Shown here piece by piece: positions 36,339-44,395 of a stretch of DNA of 64,000 bases (within the stretch, counting starts at the first letter, position 1; each line of letters opens with the position of its first letter). Source of the stretch: Cyclobacteriaceae bacterium (GTDB lineage Bacteria; Bacteroidota; Bacteroidia; Cytophagales; Cyclobacteriaceae); the NCBI GenBank assembly GCA_028281285.1, contig JANQKF010000040.1, positions 1 to 64,000 of the forward strand, in the 5' to 3' direction. Below the pieces are notes generated by a model that saw only the letters and a program-made list of their open reading frames with translations, was not told where the DNA came from and ran no database searches. Position numbers and translations under genes: made by a program.

Positions 36339-36444
36339 GGCAGGGTGATTTTTGAGTTTCTGTTCCCAAGTCTTATATACTTCTATATAGACATTTGGTT
36401 ACCCTGTTAAGACGCATATGATCAGAGTTAATTACACTATAACG

Positions 36445-36466
36445 AAAAAAGCCGGCAGGGCCGGCT
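36445..36466 (-). terminator. Rho-independent terminator of the exported-protein gene
   Basis: Read leftward, AGCCGGC and GCCGGCT form a perfect stem around CCT, followed by T5. It lies ~26 bases after the stop at 36492. Confidence 0.85.
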
Positions 36467-36491
36467 CTTAAATTGTCACACATTTATGTGA

Positions 36492-36905
36492 CTAAGGCTT
36501 GATTTTCTTCTTCATCAAAAAATTTACCTCCTGTAAAACGGCCGTCTGATCTGCAATATTATCGCGCCCATCTCCAATTGGAAGTGTATAAGCGAATACA
36601 AATTCCCAGCCCTGCCCACTCATATAGTTCAAAGCGTCCACGGCCGAATTAAATTTTTTCACTTTACCGGAGTGCTCATCTCTGATACGGGTATCTCCTC
36701 CCCAAAAATTTCTTTCTTGTCCATAGTCTAATCGGATCGATACTTTGTTGGAAAGAAATCTAGGTCTGATTCTGATTTGAGCGTAAACTTCCTTTTGTAC
36801 AGCCGCTGTGTCAAGCACTTCTGATTCAAATACTTTTTGAGCATTGGCCTCATTCGCAAAAATGAAGGGGAAGAGCAATAGTGCGAGAATAATAAGTCGT
36901 TTCAT
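36492..36905 (-). CDS. Exported protein of unknown function
   Basis: Not recognised. 137 residues from the ATG at 36905, which gives a clean signal peptide (MKRLIILALLLFPFIFANEANA). The mature part is basic and ends in MKKKIKP. A segment with DALNYMSGQGWEFVFAY resembles the end of small periplasmic proteins in which a helix precedes a 'GW.F' strand, but no named family can be assigned. A longer in-frame start at 36980 is unlikely because it would hide the signal peptide. Its 3' end was copied in the tandem duplication to the left. Confidence 0.6.
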   Translation of the reverse strand: MKRLIILALLLFPFIFANEANAQKVFESEVLDTAAVQKEVYAQIRIRPRFLSNKVSIRLDYGQERNFWGGDTRIRDEHSGKVKKFNSAVDALNYMSGQGWEFVFAYTLPIGDGRDNIADQTAVLQEVNFLMKKKIKP

Positions 36906-36964
36906 TAGAGTAAGAGTTTGTTCAAAGGTCTTTATGAAAAAATAGTGCCAATTAGGAAGAGTCC

Positions 36965-36997
36965 AAAATAAAAGAGTCACTCCCGTTGGAGCGACTC
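36965..36997 (-). terminator. Rho-independent terminator of the candidate small RNA
   Basis: Read leftward, GAGTCGCTCC pairs with GGAGTGACTC (one G-T pair) around AACG, followed by TTTTATTTT. Confidence 0.85.
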
Positions 36998-37219
36998 CCT
37001 TTCACCTAAACACCTGGGCAACTAACTACTCATAGTGAATCTAAAAGATTCCTATACCCAGACTTATCTTTAGTTCATCTGGCAATGAACATTATCAGCA
37101 TGTTGAATGAATCTTCTTATTTTCTGAAATGACCCAGGAAGATTCTAATTTCTCTTCCCAACTACCAACTGCACGAGGTCTCTGCAGCTGTTCCTTTAGC
37201 AGCACTATTTGGCAGAGAC
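36965..37219 (-). ncRNA. Candidate structured small RNA (~255 nt), unclassified
   Basis: The 443-base gap between the exported-protein gene and the aldehyde dehydrogenase holds no credible ORF but is full of perfect stems: GTCTCTGC/GCAGAGAC (37178-37219), GAATCTTC/GAAGATTC (37109-37145), GTTCAT/ATGAAC (37073-37090) and GAATCT/AGATTC (37037-37051), then the terminator. A TAACTTTG box at 37225-37232 would start leftward transcription about six bases later, exactly at the first stem. No tmRNA, RNase P, SRP or riboswitch core was recognised. The remaining part of the gap, 37233-37348, shows nothing else. Confidence 0.55.
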
Positions 37220-37224
37220 AGAGT

Positions 37225-37232
37225 CAAAGTTA
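37225..37232 (-). promoter_or_regulatory. Candidate -7 promoter box of the small RNA
   Basis: Read leftward, TAACTTTG fits TANNTTTG. No TTTG -33 element was found at the usual distance. Confidence 0.45.
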
Positions 37233-37348
37233 ATATGAATTTTGAATAAATGAAATTTAACATTGCCTTAATTCATAAAACTTTTGAACAATCTTATCCA
37301 CAATCCGTTGATTTTCACGCATATAGAAAAACGTTGTTCGTCACAAAA

Positions 37349-38791
37349 CTATAGTTTTATGCACACATTGCGGGTTTCTGTGAAGAATTTTAGTGCCTCC
37401 CAACCCCCTTCTCGCCCGACTCCCGACTTTTTCATACCACCGAAAGGAGTTCGAAGATCTCGAAGGAGCCAGCAATTCACCCAAATTATTCCTGACTTTA
37501 GTTTATGCGATACGCGGTGTGCCCGGGTCAGGTCTTGAGTCCAGATGGTCGCAGCCAATCCATATTCGGTACTGTTAGCCATGGTCAATACTTCCTCTTC
37601 AGAATCGAACGGAGTCAAGGTGACCACCGGCCCAAAAATCTCTTCCTGGTTTGTCCGACATTGATAATCGAGTCCTTCAATCACAGTCGGCTCTAGATAA
37701 TAGCCTTCGCTGAATTCACCATCCAGTTCAACTCGATTTCCTCCTGCGAGTATTTTCCCTCCTTCCTTCTTCGCTAAGTCAATATAGGAGAGCACTTTTT
37801 CCATATGTTGTTTGGAAACTACTGCGCCCAAATTTGAACTCTCGTCCAATGGTGGTCCTATTTTTAAACGGTTGACTTTTTCTACGAAGGCATCCCTGAA
37901 TTTCTCATAAATCGGCCGTTCGATGAATATCCTGGACCCACAAAGACAAATCTGGCCTTGATTGGCAAAACTCGATTGCACAGAGATCCGCAAGGCATTG
38001 TCGAAGTCGCAATCTGCAAATATGATATTGGGGTTTTTACCACCAAGCTCTAAAGAAAGCTTCTTGAACATTGGAGCCGCAGTCGCGGCAATAGCTTTAC
38101 CTGTGGCCGTTCCCCCGGTAAATGAAATCAACGGAACATCCGGATCTTCTACAATGGCCTGACCGACCTTTGGGCCAAGACCATGAACGATATTCAACAC
38201 CCCTGAGGGCAGTCCCGCTTCAATGCACAATTCTGACAACAAAAAGGCCGTCATCGGGGTGATCTCAGATGGCTTTGCAACCACCGTATTGCCAGCTGCC
38301 AATGCCGGTGCGATTTTCCATGTGAACAAATAGAGCGGCAAATTCCAGGGAGAAATACATCCTGCCACTCCCACTGGTGTACGTGTGGTGTAATTAATGG
38401 CTTCACCTTCCATCAAATGTGATTCCGAAGCGAAGTGGATAACTCCCGTTGCAAAGAACCTAAAATTCGAAGAAGCTCTAGGAATATCTACTCTGCGAGC
38501 TAATTTTAAAGGTTTGCCATTGTCCTTTGATTCGGCCAGGGCTAGCTTCTCGAGATTTTCATCAATGAGGTCAGCAATTCTCATCATTATTCGTGAGCGT
38601 TCCTCATTGCTTTTAGCCGACCACTCCGGAAAGGCCGTTTGGGCCGCTGTTATGGCTTCCTTAACATCTTCCCTGTCAGAATCCGGAATTTCTCCATAAA
38701 CTACCCCCCTGGACGGGTCGTAGTTGTCAAGATAGTTACCCGACTTCGGCTCGACCAATTTTCCATTAATGTAGTTTAGTATTCGTTCCAT
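37349..38791 (-). CDS. Aldehyde dehydrogenase, probable 2-aminomuconic semialdehyde dehydrogenase
   Basis: NAD-dependent aldehyde dehydrogenase of 480 residues from the ATG at 38791. It has the motifs SPWNLPLYLFTWKIAPALAAGN, FTGGTATGKAI, the glutamate of LSLELGGKNP and the catalytic cysteine in NQGQICLCGSRI. Together with the dioxygenase and ACMSD genes on the opposite arm, it should oxidise 2-aminomuconate semialdehyde, the ACMSD product. It starts two bases after the dipeptidase stop and is the last gene of the SDR-dipeptidase-dehydrogenase run. Confidence 0.85.
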   Translation of the reverse strand: MERILNYINGKLVEPKSGNYLDNYDPSRGVVYGEIPDSDREDVKEAITAAQTAFPEWSAKSNEERSRIMMRIADLIDENLEKLALAESKDNGKPLKLARRVDIPRASSNFRFFATGVIHFASESHLMEGEAINYTTRTPVGVAGCISPWNLPLYLFTWKIAPALAAGNTVVAKPSEITPMTAFLLSELCIEAGLPSGVLNIVHGLGPKVGQAIVEDPDVPLISFTGGTATGKAIAATAAPMFKKLSLELGGKNPNIIFADCDFDNALRISVQSSFANQGQICLCGSRIFIERPIYEKFRDAFVEKVNRLKIGPPLDESSNLGAVVSKQHMEKVLSYIDLAKKEGGKILAGGNRVELDGEFSEGYYLEPTVIEGLDYQCRTNQEEIFGPVVTLTPFDSEEEVLTMANSTEYGLAATIWTQDLTRAHRVSHKLKSGIIWVNCWLLRDLRTPFGGMKKSGVGREGGWEALKFFTETRNVCIKL

Positions 38792-38793
38792 GG

Positions 38794-39777
38794 TCAATTC
38801 CAATTTTTGGCTATAAATCGTTCTACATTTTGATAAGCCAGCTTTGATTTTTGTGCAACGCTTAAACTATCTCCCAAATCTTGCAAAATCTGGTGATACT
38901 TCGTAGCATCTTCATGATCAGGGAAATAATAGGGGTGACGTGAAGGGTCAGGAAAATCATTTATGTTGAAGAAATCAGCACCAAAACAGAGTGCATTTTC
39001 TCCTCCTCCCAAAGACAACCCATAGTTGATATGATCCAATAGAGCTTCCGGTTGATCATTATTGACAAAGGCCCGCAAAAAATTCATCCCGATTAATCCT
39101 CCTCTTCGAATAACTTCTTCAGCGTTTTCCTCAGTCAGATTGCGGGGGTGGTCCCATATTTCACGAAAATTAGAATGACTGGCTATCACGGGGACTTTTA
39201 ACCCTTTTTTATAGGTATAATCCAGAATATCATGGGCGAGAGCATCAGAGGTATGGGATAAATCGACAGCAATTTGTTTACCCGATAAATAATCAAGCAG
39301 CACCTCGCCATCCGCCTTTAATCCAGGTTTGGAATAGTTTCCCCCTCCAAATCGATTCTCCTCATGATGGGTCAGGCTTATATAGAACAACCGACCGCAA
39401 TTTTCAAGGATCGTCTCCAGGTTTTTAAATGCATTTTCCAGAGATTCCTCCTCATTGCAAATGCCAGTAGCGCTCTCAATTGCAGCCACCACCCCGATAC
39501 GATCATCCTGCCCACATCTAAACCCCGATTCCGCTTGAAATATATCCCTATCGTGACTTCTAAGTAATTTCTTATGTATCTCAGATTGAGTAACTCCCAA
39601 TTCCGAACTTCTGGGATCGACAGGTGTATAAATCGCCATTACCTGAAGGCCAACATTACCTTCCTTTAGACAAGGAAAACTTGCTCCAAAAGTCCTTTGA
39701 TTGGGATCAGCATCCGGGTTCATCAGAAGATGGATTAGCAGATCACAGTGCAGGTCTATTATTGGTAGTTTCTCCAT
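38794..39777 (-). CDS. M19-family (renal-dipeptidase-like) metallopeptidase
   Basis: A 327-residue amidohydrolase-fold peptidase. The opening IIDLHCDLL carries the first zinc ligands; VDLSHTSDALAHDIL and VIASHSNFREI fit the second histidines. No signal peptide, unlike secreted family members, so it works in the cytoplasm. Family enzymes split dipeptides, some D-amino acid containing, and beta-lactams. Its place between SDR and aldehyde dehydrogenase inside the kynurenine cluster suggests a step in, or supply to, this pathway, but no such reaction is established. Confidence 0.82.
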   Translation of the reverse strand: MEKLPIIDLHCDLLIHLLMNPDADPNQRTFGASFPCLKEGNVGLQVMAIYTPVDPRSSELGVTQSEIHKKLLRSHDRDIFQAESGFRCGQDDRIGVVAAIESATGICNEEESLENAFKNLETILENCGRLFYISLTHHEENRFGGGNYSKPGLKADGEVLLDYLSGKQIAVDLSHTSDALAHDILDYTYKKGLKVPVIASHSNFREIWDHPRNLTEENAEEVIRRGGLIGMNFLRAFVNNDQPEALLDHINYGLSLGGGENALCFGADFFNINDFPDPSRHPYYFPDHEDATKYHQILQDLGDSLSVAQKSKLAYQNVERFIAKNWN

Positions 39778-39778
39778 T

Positions 39779-40567
39779 CTAGAGGCTACCCGTTCTTCCA
39801 CCATCTACCGGAACGTTTATCCCATTGATGTAACCAGCCGATGGAGTAGCCAAAAAGGCAATTGCCGATGCTACTTCAGATGGATCTGCAAACCTACGTG
39901 CCGGTATTTCATTCTTCATTTCCATCTCTGTTTCATCAACTGACTTGCCCAATTTTTTTGCCTTATTCTCTATTATTGATGTTAACCGTTGTGTGGCAGT
40001 AGCGCCTGGTAAAACGTTATTGACTGTGATTCCAAATTGTCCCAACTCATTGGCTAGTGTTTTTGACCAATTCCCTACTGCTCCTCTAATGGTATTCGAT
40101 ACACCTAAGCCTACTATCGGAATCTTAACTGAAGTGGAAATTACATTAATGATTCGACCATACCCTTCTTTCTTCATCCCATCAACCAACGCTTGGGCCA
40201 AAATCTGGTTGCAAATCAAGTGCTGATTGAAGGCTATTCTAAATTCTTCCAATTGCGCTTCGATGGCCTGTCCTCCGGGAGGCCCTCCGGTGTTATTCAC
40301 AAGTATATGATATGGCCGTTCGGCATTGACATGATCAGATAAGGCACTCCGCAGATTCTCCGGCTTGGAAAAATCTGCCACTAATATCTCATGATCCTGT
40401 CCCAGCGTGGAAAACAACTCTGATTTGGCTTCTTCCAGAGCTTCTTCGTTCCTGGCCAGTAGAGTCACAGACGCACCAAGATTGGCGAGCTCAATAGCAG
40501 CAGCTTTGCCAATACCCTGCGTACTGCCACAAACAAGCGCTCTCTTTCCTTTAAGGTTTAAATCCAT
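39779..40567 (-). CDS. Short-chain dehydrogenase/reductase
   Basis: A 262-residue NAD(P)-dependent oxidoreductase. The cofactor loop is GSTQGIGKAAA, followed by NNTGGPPGG where NNAG is usual, and the sequence ends with the SDR tail INVPVDGGRTGSL. The usual YxxxK catalytic pair is not evident: at the expected place the sequence reads STSVKIPIVGLGVSNTIRGAVGNWSK by position (roughly residues 135-160), with no tyrosine. Activity may therefore differ from classical SDRs. It opens the leftward arm of the kynurenine cluster. Confidence 0.83.
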   Translation of the reverse strand: MDLNLKGKRALVCGSTQGIGKAAAIELANLGASVTLLARNEEALEEAKSELFSTLGQDHEILVADFSKPENLRSALSDHVNAERPYHILVNNTGGPPGGQAIEAQLEEFRIAFNQHLICNQILAQALVDGMKKEGYGRIINVISTSVKIPIVGLGVSNTIRGAVGNWSKTLANELGQFGITVNNVLPGATATQRLTSIIENKAKKLGKSVDETEMEMKNEIPARRFADPSEVASAIAFLATPSAGYINGINVPVDGGRTGSL

Positions 40568-40667
40568 ATGGGTAAAGTTAGAAAAATTGCTCAAAGGCGA
40601 TTCTCAAAATTCTACTAGTCCGCGGCCTAATTTTTCTTAATTTAGCCGGATACCAAATCTTCTTGTC

Positions 40668-41198
40668 ATGGCTGCAAAACGTCCTTTTAATCTTCAAAAA
40701 TGGATCGATGAAAACCGAGATATTCTTAAGCCTCCTGTAGGAAATAAGAACCTATATCCTGAAGGAACAGACTATATCGTCATGATTGTGGGCGGACCCA
40801 ATGCCCGCAAGGACTACCACTACAATGAGACTGAGGAGCTTTTTTATCAGGTGGAGGGCGATATCAATGTTCGAATTCAAGAAGATGGAAAGGCTGTGGA
40901 TATTCCGATAAAAGAAGGTGAAATGTTTTTGCTTCCTCCAAAGGTGCCTCACTCACCCATTCGATCAGAGGGTTCAATTGGTTTGGTAATTGAAAGAGTG
41001 AGGAAACCAGAACATACGGATGGACTCATGTGGTTTTGTGAGAAGTGCAACAACAAACTCCACGATACCTATTTCCCTTTAAAAAATATTGAAAAGGACT
41101 TTTTGCCTCGATTCAAAAAATTCTATGGCTCTGAAGAATTGAGAACTTGCTCGAACTGTGGTCATGTGATGGAGACAGACCCAAGGTTTGTGGATTAG
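40668..41198 (+). CDS. nbaC: 3-hydroxyanthranilate 3,4-dioxygenase
   Basis: Iron-dependent cupin enzyme that opens the ring of 3-hydroxyanthranilate to 2-amino-3-carboxymuconate semialdehyde. 176 residues, the bacterial single-domain length. Iron ligands lie in KDYHYNETEELFYQ (His, Glu) and LPPKVPHSP (His). A rubredoxin-like four-cysteine site (CEKC and CSNC) sits at the C-terminus, as in known bacterial enzymes. It starts the rightward arm of the cluster. Confidence 0.94.
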   Translation: MAAKRPFNLQKWIDENRDILKPPVGNKNLYPEGTDYIVMIVGGPNARKDYHYNETEELFYQVEGDINVRIQEDGKAVDIPIKEGEMFLLPPKVPHSPIRSEGSIGLVIERVRKPEHTDGLMWFCEKCNNKLHDTYFPLKNIEKDFLPRFKKFYGSEELRTCSNCGHVMETDPRFVD

Positions 41199-41235
41199 TA
41201 ATTAGTATCTGATGTTTAGTGTCTGGTGTTTGGAA

Positions 41236-41595
41236 ATGAAGGACTTTACTGAATTAGAGGTTTGGAGAAAGGCTCGCGAATTGGCAAAGACGATCTATAA
41301 AGTCACCGAGTCCTTCCCGGAAAAAGAAAGATATAGGTTGACTGATCAACTTTGTCGAGCCTCTGTTTCGATTTCTTCAAATATTGCAGAAGGCATAGGA
41401 AGAAATACGTCTCGAGATAAGATGAAGTTTATGTTTATCGCGCGAGGCTCAGCTTTCGAAGCAGAAACACAATTGTATATTGCCAGCGATTTGAATTATC
41501 TCAATCCAGGAGAATTAGAATCTACACTACAAGAACTGGCAATAGTCAAAAAATTAATCAATGGTTTCGTCAACTATTTAAATACCAAAAACTAA
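41236..41595 (+). CDS. Four-helix-bundle protein, S23/IVS-encoded family
   Basis: A 119-residue all-helical protein. The family signature is plain: DFTELEVWRKARELAK at the start, then LCRASVSISSNIAEGIGR and the final helix with KKLINGFVNYLN. Relatives are encoded in intervening sequences of 23S rRNA genes and also occur as stand-alone chromosomal genes; avd of diversity-generating retroelements has the same fold. The gene interrupts a catabolic operon and is flanked by short G/T-rich and complementary A/C-rich stretches, so it may be an inserted cassette. Start at ATG 41236. Confidence 0.88.
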   Translation: MKDFTELEVWRKARELAKTIYKVTESFPEKERYRLTDQLCRASVSISSNIAEGIGRNTSRDKMKFMFIARGSAFEAETQLYIASDLNYLNPGELESTLQELAIVKKLINGFVNYLNTKN

Positions 41596-41617
41596 ACACA
41601 ATACACAAAACACCAAC

Positions 41618-42628
41618 ATGCTCAAAATCGACATGCACACCCATATTATCCCGAAGCATCTTCCGAAATGGACAGAGAAGTTCGGATATGGGGATTTCAT
41701 TCACCTGCACCATCATAAAGAAGGAGCTGCACGAATGATGAAGGGGTCGAAGTTTTTTCGGGAAATTCAATCGAATTGCTGGGATGCTGAAGAAAGAATC
41801 GAGGAGTATGCTACTCACGGCACTCAGGTACAAGTAATTTGTACTATTCCCGTGATGTTCTCCTACAATGCCAAGCCTCATGATGCATTAGAGATTTCTG
41901 AGTTTTTAAATGATGACGTAGCCACAACATGTCAGAAATTTCCCAAGAATTATGTTGGCCTCGGCACCATCCCAATGCAGGATGAAGAACTGGCCATTAA
42001 GGAATTGGAACGATGCAAAAATGAGCTCGGTTTACCAGGAATTCAGATAGGGTCGAATATTAACGACAAGAATTTAAGTAGCCCTCGGTTCTTTCCAATT
42101 TTTGAGGCTTGCCAGGAACTCGGAATGGCGGTGATGATCCACCCGTGGAATATGATGGGTTTTCATAGCATGGAGCGCTATTGGTTACCTTGGTTGGTGG
42201 GAATGCCTGCCGAGACTTCCAGGGCTGCCTGTTCTATGATATTCGGTGGAGTTCTGGAGCGACTACCGGACCTTCGGGTGAACTTCTCCCACGCAGGAGG
42301 GTCGTTCTTGCCAACGCTCGGCAGGGTGGAACATGGTTTTAACTGCAGGCCGGACTTGGTAGCCATCGACAATAATGTGAATCCCAGAGAATATGTCGGT
42401 AAATTTTGGGTAGACTCTATTACACATGACCCACTCCTTCTTAAGTACGTGCTTGAGGTACAAGGGTCAAATCGCATCACCCTGGGATCTGACTATCCAT
42501 TTCCTCTTGGCGACCTGGAGATAGGTACCTATATCGAGAAAATGGGTCTACCGGAAGAGGTTGTTGAAGATATTTTTTGTAATGCTGCCTTAGAGTGGCT
42601 TGATTTACCAAAAAAACAGTTTTTGTAG
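41618..42628 (+). CDS. nbaD: 2-amino-3-carboxymuconate-6-semialdehyde decarboxylase (ACMSD)
   Basis: Zinc amidohydrolase-fold decarboxylase, 336 residues. IDMHTHIIPKHLP carries the HxH zinc ligands, MVIHPWNMMG the next histidine, NFSHAGGSF another, and LGSDYPFPLG the metal aspartate. It decarboxylates the product of 3-hydroxyanthranilate dioxygenase to 2-aminomuconate semialdehyde, the substrate of the aldehyde dehydrogenase on the other arm, and so diverts flux from quinolinate/NAD. Confidence 0.93.
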   Translation: MLKIDMHTHIIPKHLPKWTEKFGYGDFIHLHHHKEGAARMMKGSKFFREIQSNCWDAEERIEEYATHGTQVQVICTIPVMFSYNAKPHDALEISEFLNDDVATTCQKFPKNYVGLGTIPMQDEELAIKELERCKNELGLPGIQIGSNINDKNLSSPRFFPIFEACQELGMAVMIHPWNMMGFHSMERYWLPWLVGMPAETSRAACSMIFGGVLERLPDLRVNFSHAGGSFLPTLGRVEHGFNCRPDLVAIDNNVNPREYVGKFWVDSITHDPLLLKYVLEVQGSNRITLGSDYPFPLGDLEIGTYIEKMGLPEEVVEDIFCNAALEWLDLPKKQFL

Positions 42629-42629
42629 G

Positions 42630-43124
42630 ATGAATGCAGGGATTACCTATATGGATTCACCTCTTGGAGTGGTGAAAATAGTGGGCGACCAGGAAGCCAT
42701 CAAAATGGTCTCCTTTGTTGAAAAAAAAGGCCAGGAAAGTGGGGGTATACTTCCACTTCATGTTCGGCATGCAAAGAAGCAATTAGGGGAATATTTTGAT
42801 GGAAAGAGAAAGAAATTTAACCTCCCCTTAGCCCCTGATGGCACAGCGTTTCAGAAGGAAGTTTGGAATGCACTGTTAGAAATCCCTCATGGTGAAACGA
42901 GCACCTATGCTAAGCAATCCGTCAAACTCGGGGACATCAAAAAAATCAGAGCAGTAGGAACAGCAAATGGAAAAAACCCTATCGCTGTAATCATCCCATG
43001 TCATCGCGTAATCGGAACCGATGGTAGCCTGACCGGTTATGCCGGTGGGCTCGATAAAAAGGAATGGCTCCTCAGGCATGAGGAGAGTCTTCCGGGAATG
43101 AACCAAACGACTTTATTCGGATGA
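42630..43124 (+). CDS. ogt: Methylated-DNA--protein-cysteine methyltransferase
   Basis: Suicide DNA-repair enzyme that takes alkyl groups from O6-alkylguanine. 164 residues from the ATG at 42630, one base after the ACMSD stop. The catalytic cysteine is in AVIIPCHRVIG, preceded by the DNA-binding helix region STYAKQSVKLG. Its stop overlaps the kynureninase start by four bases (ATGA), so it is translationally coupled into a catabolic operon where it has no obvious role. Confidence 0.93.
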   Translation: MNAGITYMDSPLGVVKIVGDQEAIKMVSFVEKKGQESGGILPLHVRHAKKQLGEYFDGKRKKFNLPLAPDGTAFQKEVWNALLEIPHGETSTYAKQSVKLGDIKKIRAVGTANGKNPIAVIIPCHRVIGTDGSLTGYAGGLDKKEWLLRHEESLPGMNQTTLFG

Positions 43125-44395
43125 CCTACGAAAATTCCCTGGCATTTGCTCAACAAATGGATGCTGAAGATCCATTGAGATCATATCGGGATCGGTTTCA
43201 CTTTCCTCAAATCAATGGAAAAGATGCCTACTATTTTGTCGGCAACTCCTTAGGGCTTCAACCAAAATCGGCAAAATCATTTGTGGAGCAAGAGCTAGAT
43301 GACTGGAAAGATTATGCAGTGGAAGGGCACTTCAAAGATGCTGCCCGGCCATGGATGTATTACCACAAATTCTTAAAGGAGTCATTGGCCAAATTGGTAG
43401 GTGCGAAACCAATAGAAGTAGTTTCGATGAACCAATTAACCGTCAATCTCCATTTGTTGATGGTTTCTTTCTACCGACCAACCAATAAACGCTATAAAAT
43501 CATCGCTGAAGCCGGAGCATTCCCTTCCGATCAATACATGTTCGAATCACAAATCAAATATCACGGGCTTGATCCCAATGAAACCTTGATTGAGCTGAAG
43601 CCAAGAGATGGAGAACATAATCTGAGAACTGAAGACATTGTTTCAGCTATAACCGAAGCAAGTGATGAATTGGCGGTAGTATTTCTAAGTGGAGTCCAAT
43701 ATTACACAGGCCAGTTCTTTGATATCCCAACAATCACCAAAGCGGGACATGACGTTGGTGCTTATGTAGGTTGGGATCTGGCACATGCTATGGGTAATCT
43801 ACCACTGCAGCTTCATGATTGGAATGTGGACTTCGCTACATGGTGCAGCTACAAATACCTAAACAGTGGTCCGGGTAATGTCTCCGGAATCTTCGTTCAT
43901 GAGCGTTTTGCCCATGATAAATCTATACCACGCTTTGCCGGATGGTGGGGGTACAATGAAGCTGAACGCTTTCAAATGACCAAAGGATTTGACCCTATGC
44001 CGGGAGCAGATGGTTGGCAATTGAGCAATGTGAATATAATCTCTAGTGCTGCCCATATCGCATCTTTGGAAATCTTTGATGAAGTGGGAATGGACGCCTT
44101 GAGGAAAAAGAGCTTAAAGCTGACTGGCTACATGGAATTCCTTATCGATGAACTCAATGGAGATGATGCCATTTTTGAGGTCTTGACTCCCCGTGATCCG
44201 AATCAACGAGGTTGTCAGCTTTCGATTTTCTTTCACAAAAATGGAAGAGCACTCTTTGACGAGTTGACTGAAAATGGGGTATTGGCTGACTGGCGGGAAC
44301 CCAATGTAATTCGTGTTGCCCCTGTCCCATTATATAACAGTTTTGAAGATGTATATCAGTTCGCCAATATCCTAAAAACCGCATTAGACCGATGA
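43121..44395 (+). CDS. kynU: Kynureninase
   Basis: PLP enzyme that cleaves kynurenine or 3-hydroxykynurenine to (3-hydroxy)anthranilate and alanine. 424 residues. Landmarks are YFVGNSLGLQPKS near the start, GWDLAHAMGN with the cofactor aspartate, and the PLP lysine in CSYKYLNSGPG. Overlaps ogt and kmo by four bases on each side, so the three are tightly coupled. Confidence 0.95.
   Translation: MTYENSLAFAQQMDAEDPLRSYRDRFHFPQINGKDAYYFVGNSLGLQPKSAKSFVEQELDDWKDYAVEGHFKDAARPWMYYHKFLKESLAKLVGAKPIEVVSMNQLTVNLHLLMVSFYRPTNKRYKIIAEAGAFPSDQYMFESQIKYHGLDPNETLIELKPRDGEHNLRTEDIVSAITEASDELAVVFLSGVQYYTGQFFDIPTITKAGHDVGAYVGWDLAHAMGNLPLQLHDWNVDFATWCSYKYLNSGPGNVSGIFVHERFAHDKSIPRFAGWWGYNEAERFQMTKGFDPMPGADGWQLSNVNIISSAAHIASLEIFDEVGMDALRKKSLKLTGYMEFLIDELNGDDAIFEVLTPRDPNQRGCQLSIFFHKNGRALFDELTENGVLADWREPNVIRVAPVPLYNSFEDVYQFANILKTALDR

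Larger units (their letters stand above)
33901..36542. repeat. Tandem duplication, copy B
   Basis: Right copy of the direct repeat, from the marR relic through permease B, its leader and terminator to the 3' end of the gene at 36492. Similarity with copy A fades at ACGGC (36538-36542), which corresponds to 33899-33903. A shared CGG at the join (33900-33902) is compatible with microhomology. Confidence 0.85.

Noticed and set aside
36965-37219. Assignment of the candidate RNA as 6S RNA or tmRNA
   Set aside because: It forms serial separate hairpins and not one long irregular stem, and no tRNA-like end or tag frame was found.
37284-37538. Rightward open frame over the end of the aldehyde dehydrogenase and the adjacent gap
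   Set aside because: Overlaps the conserved 3' end of the dehydrogenase and shows no domain or start signal.
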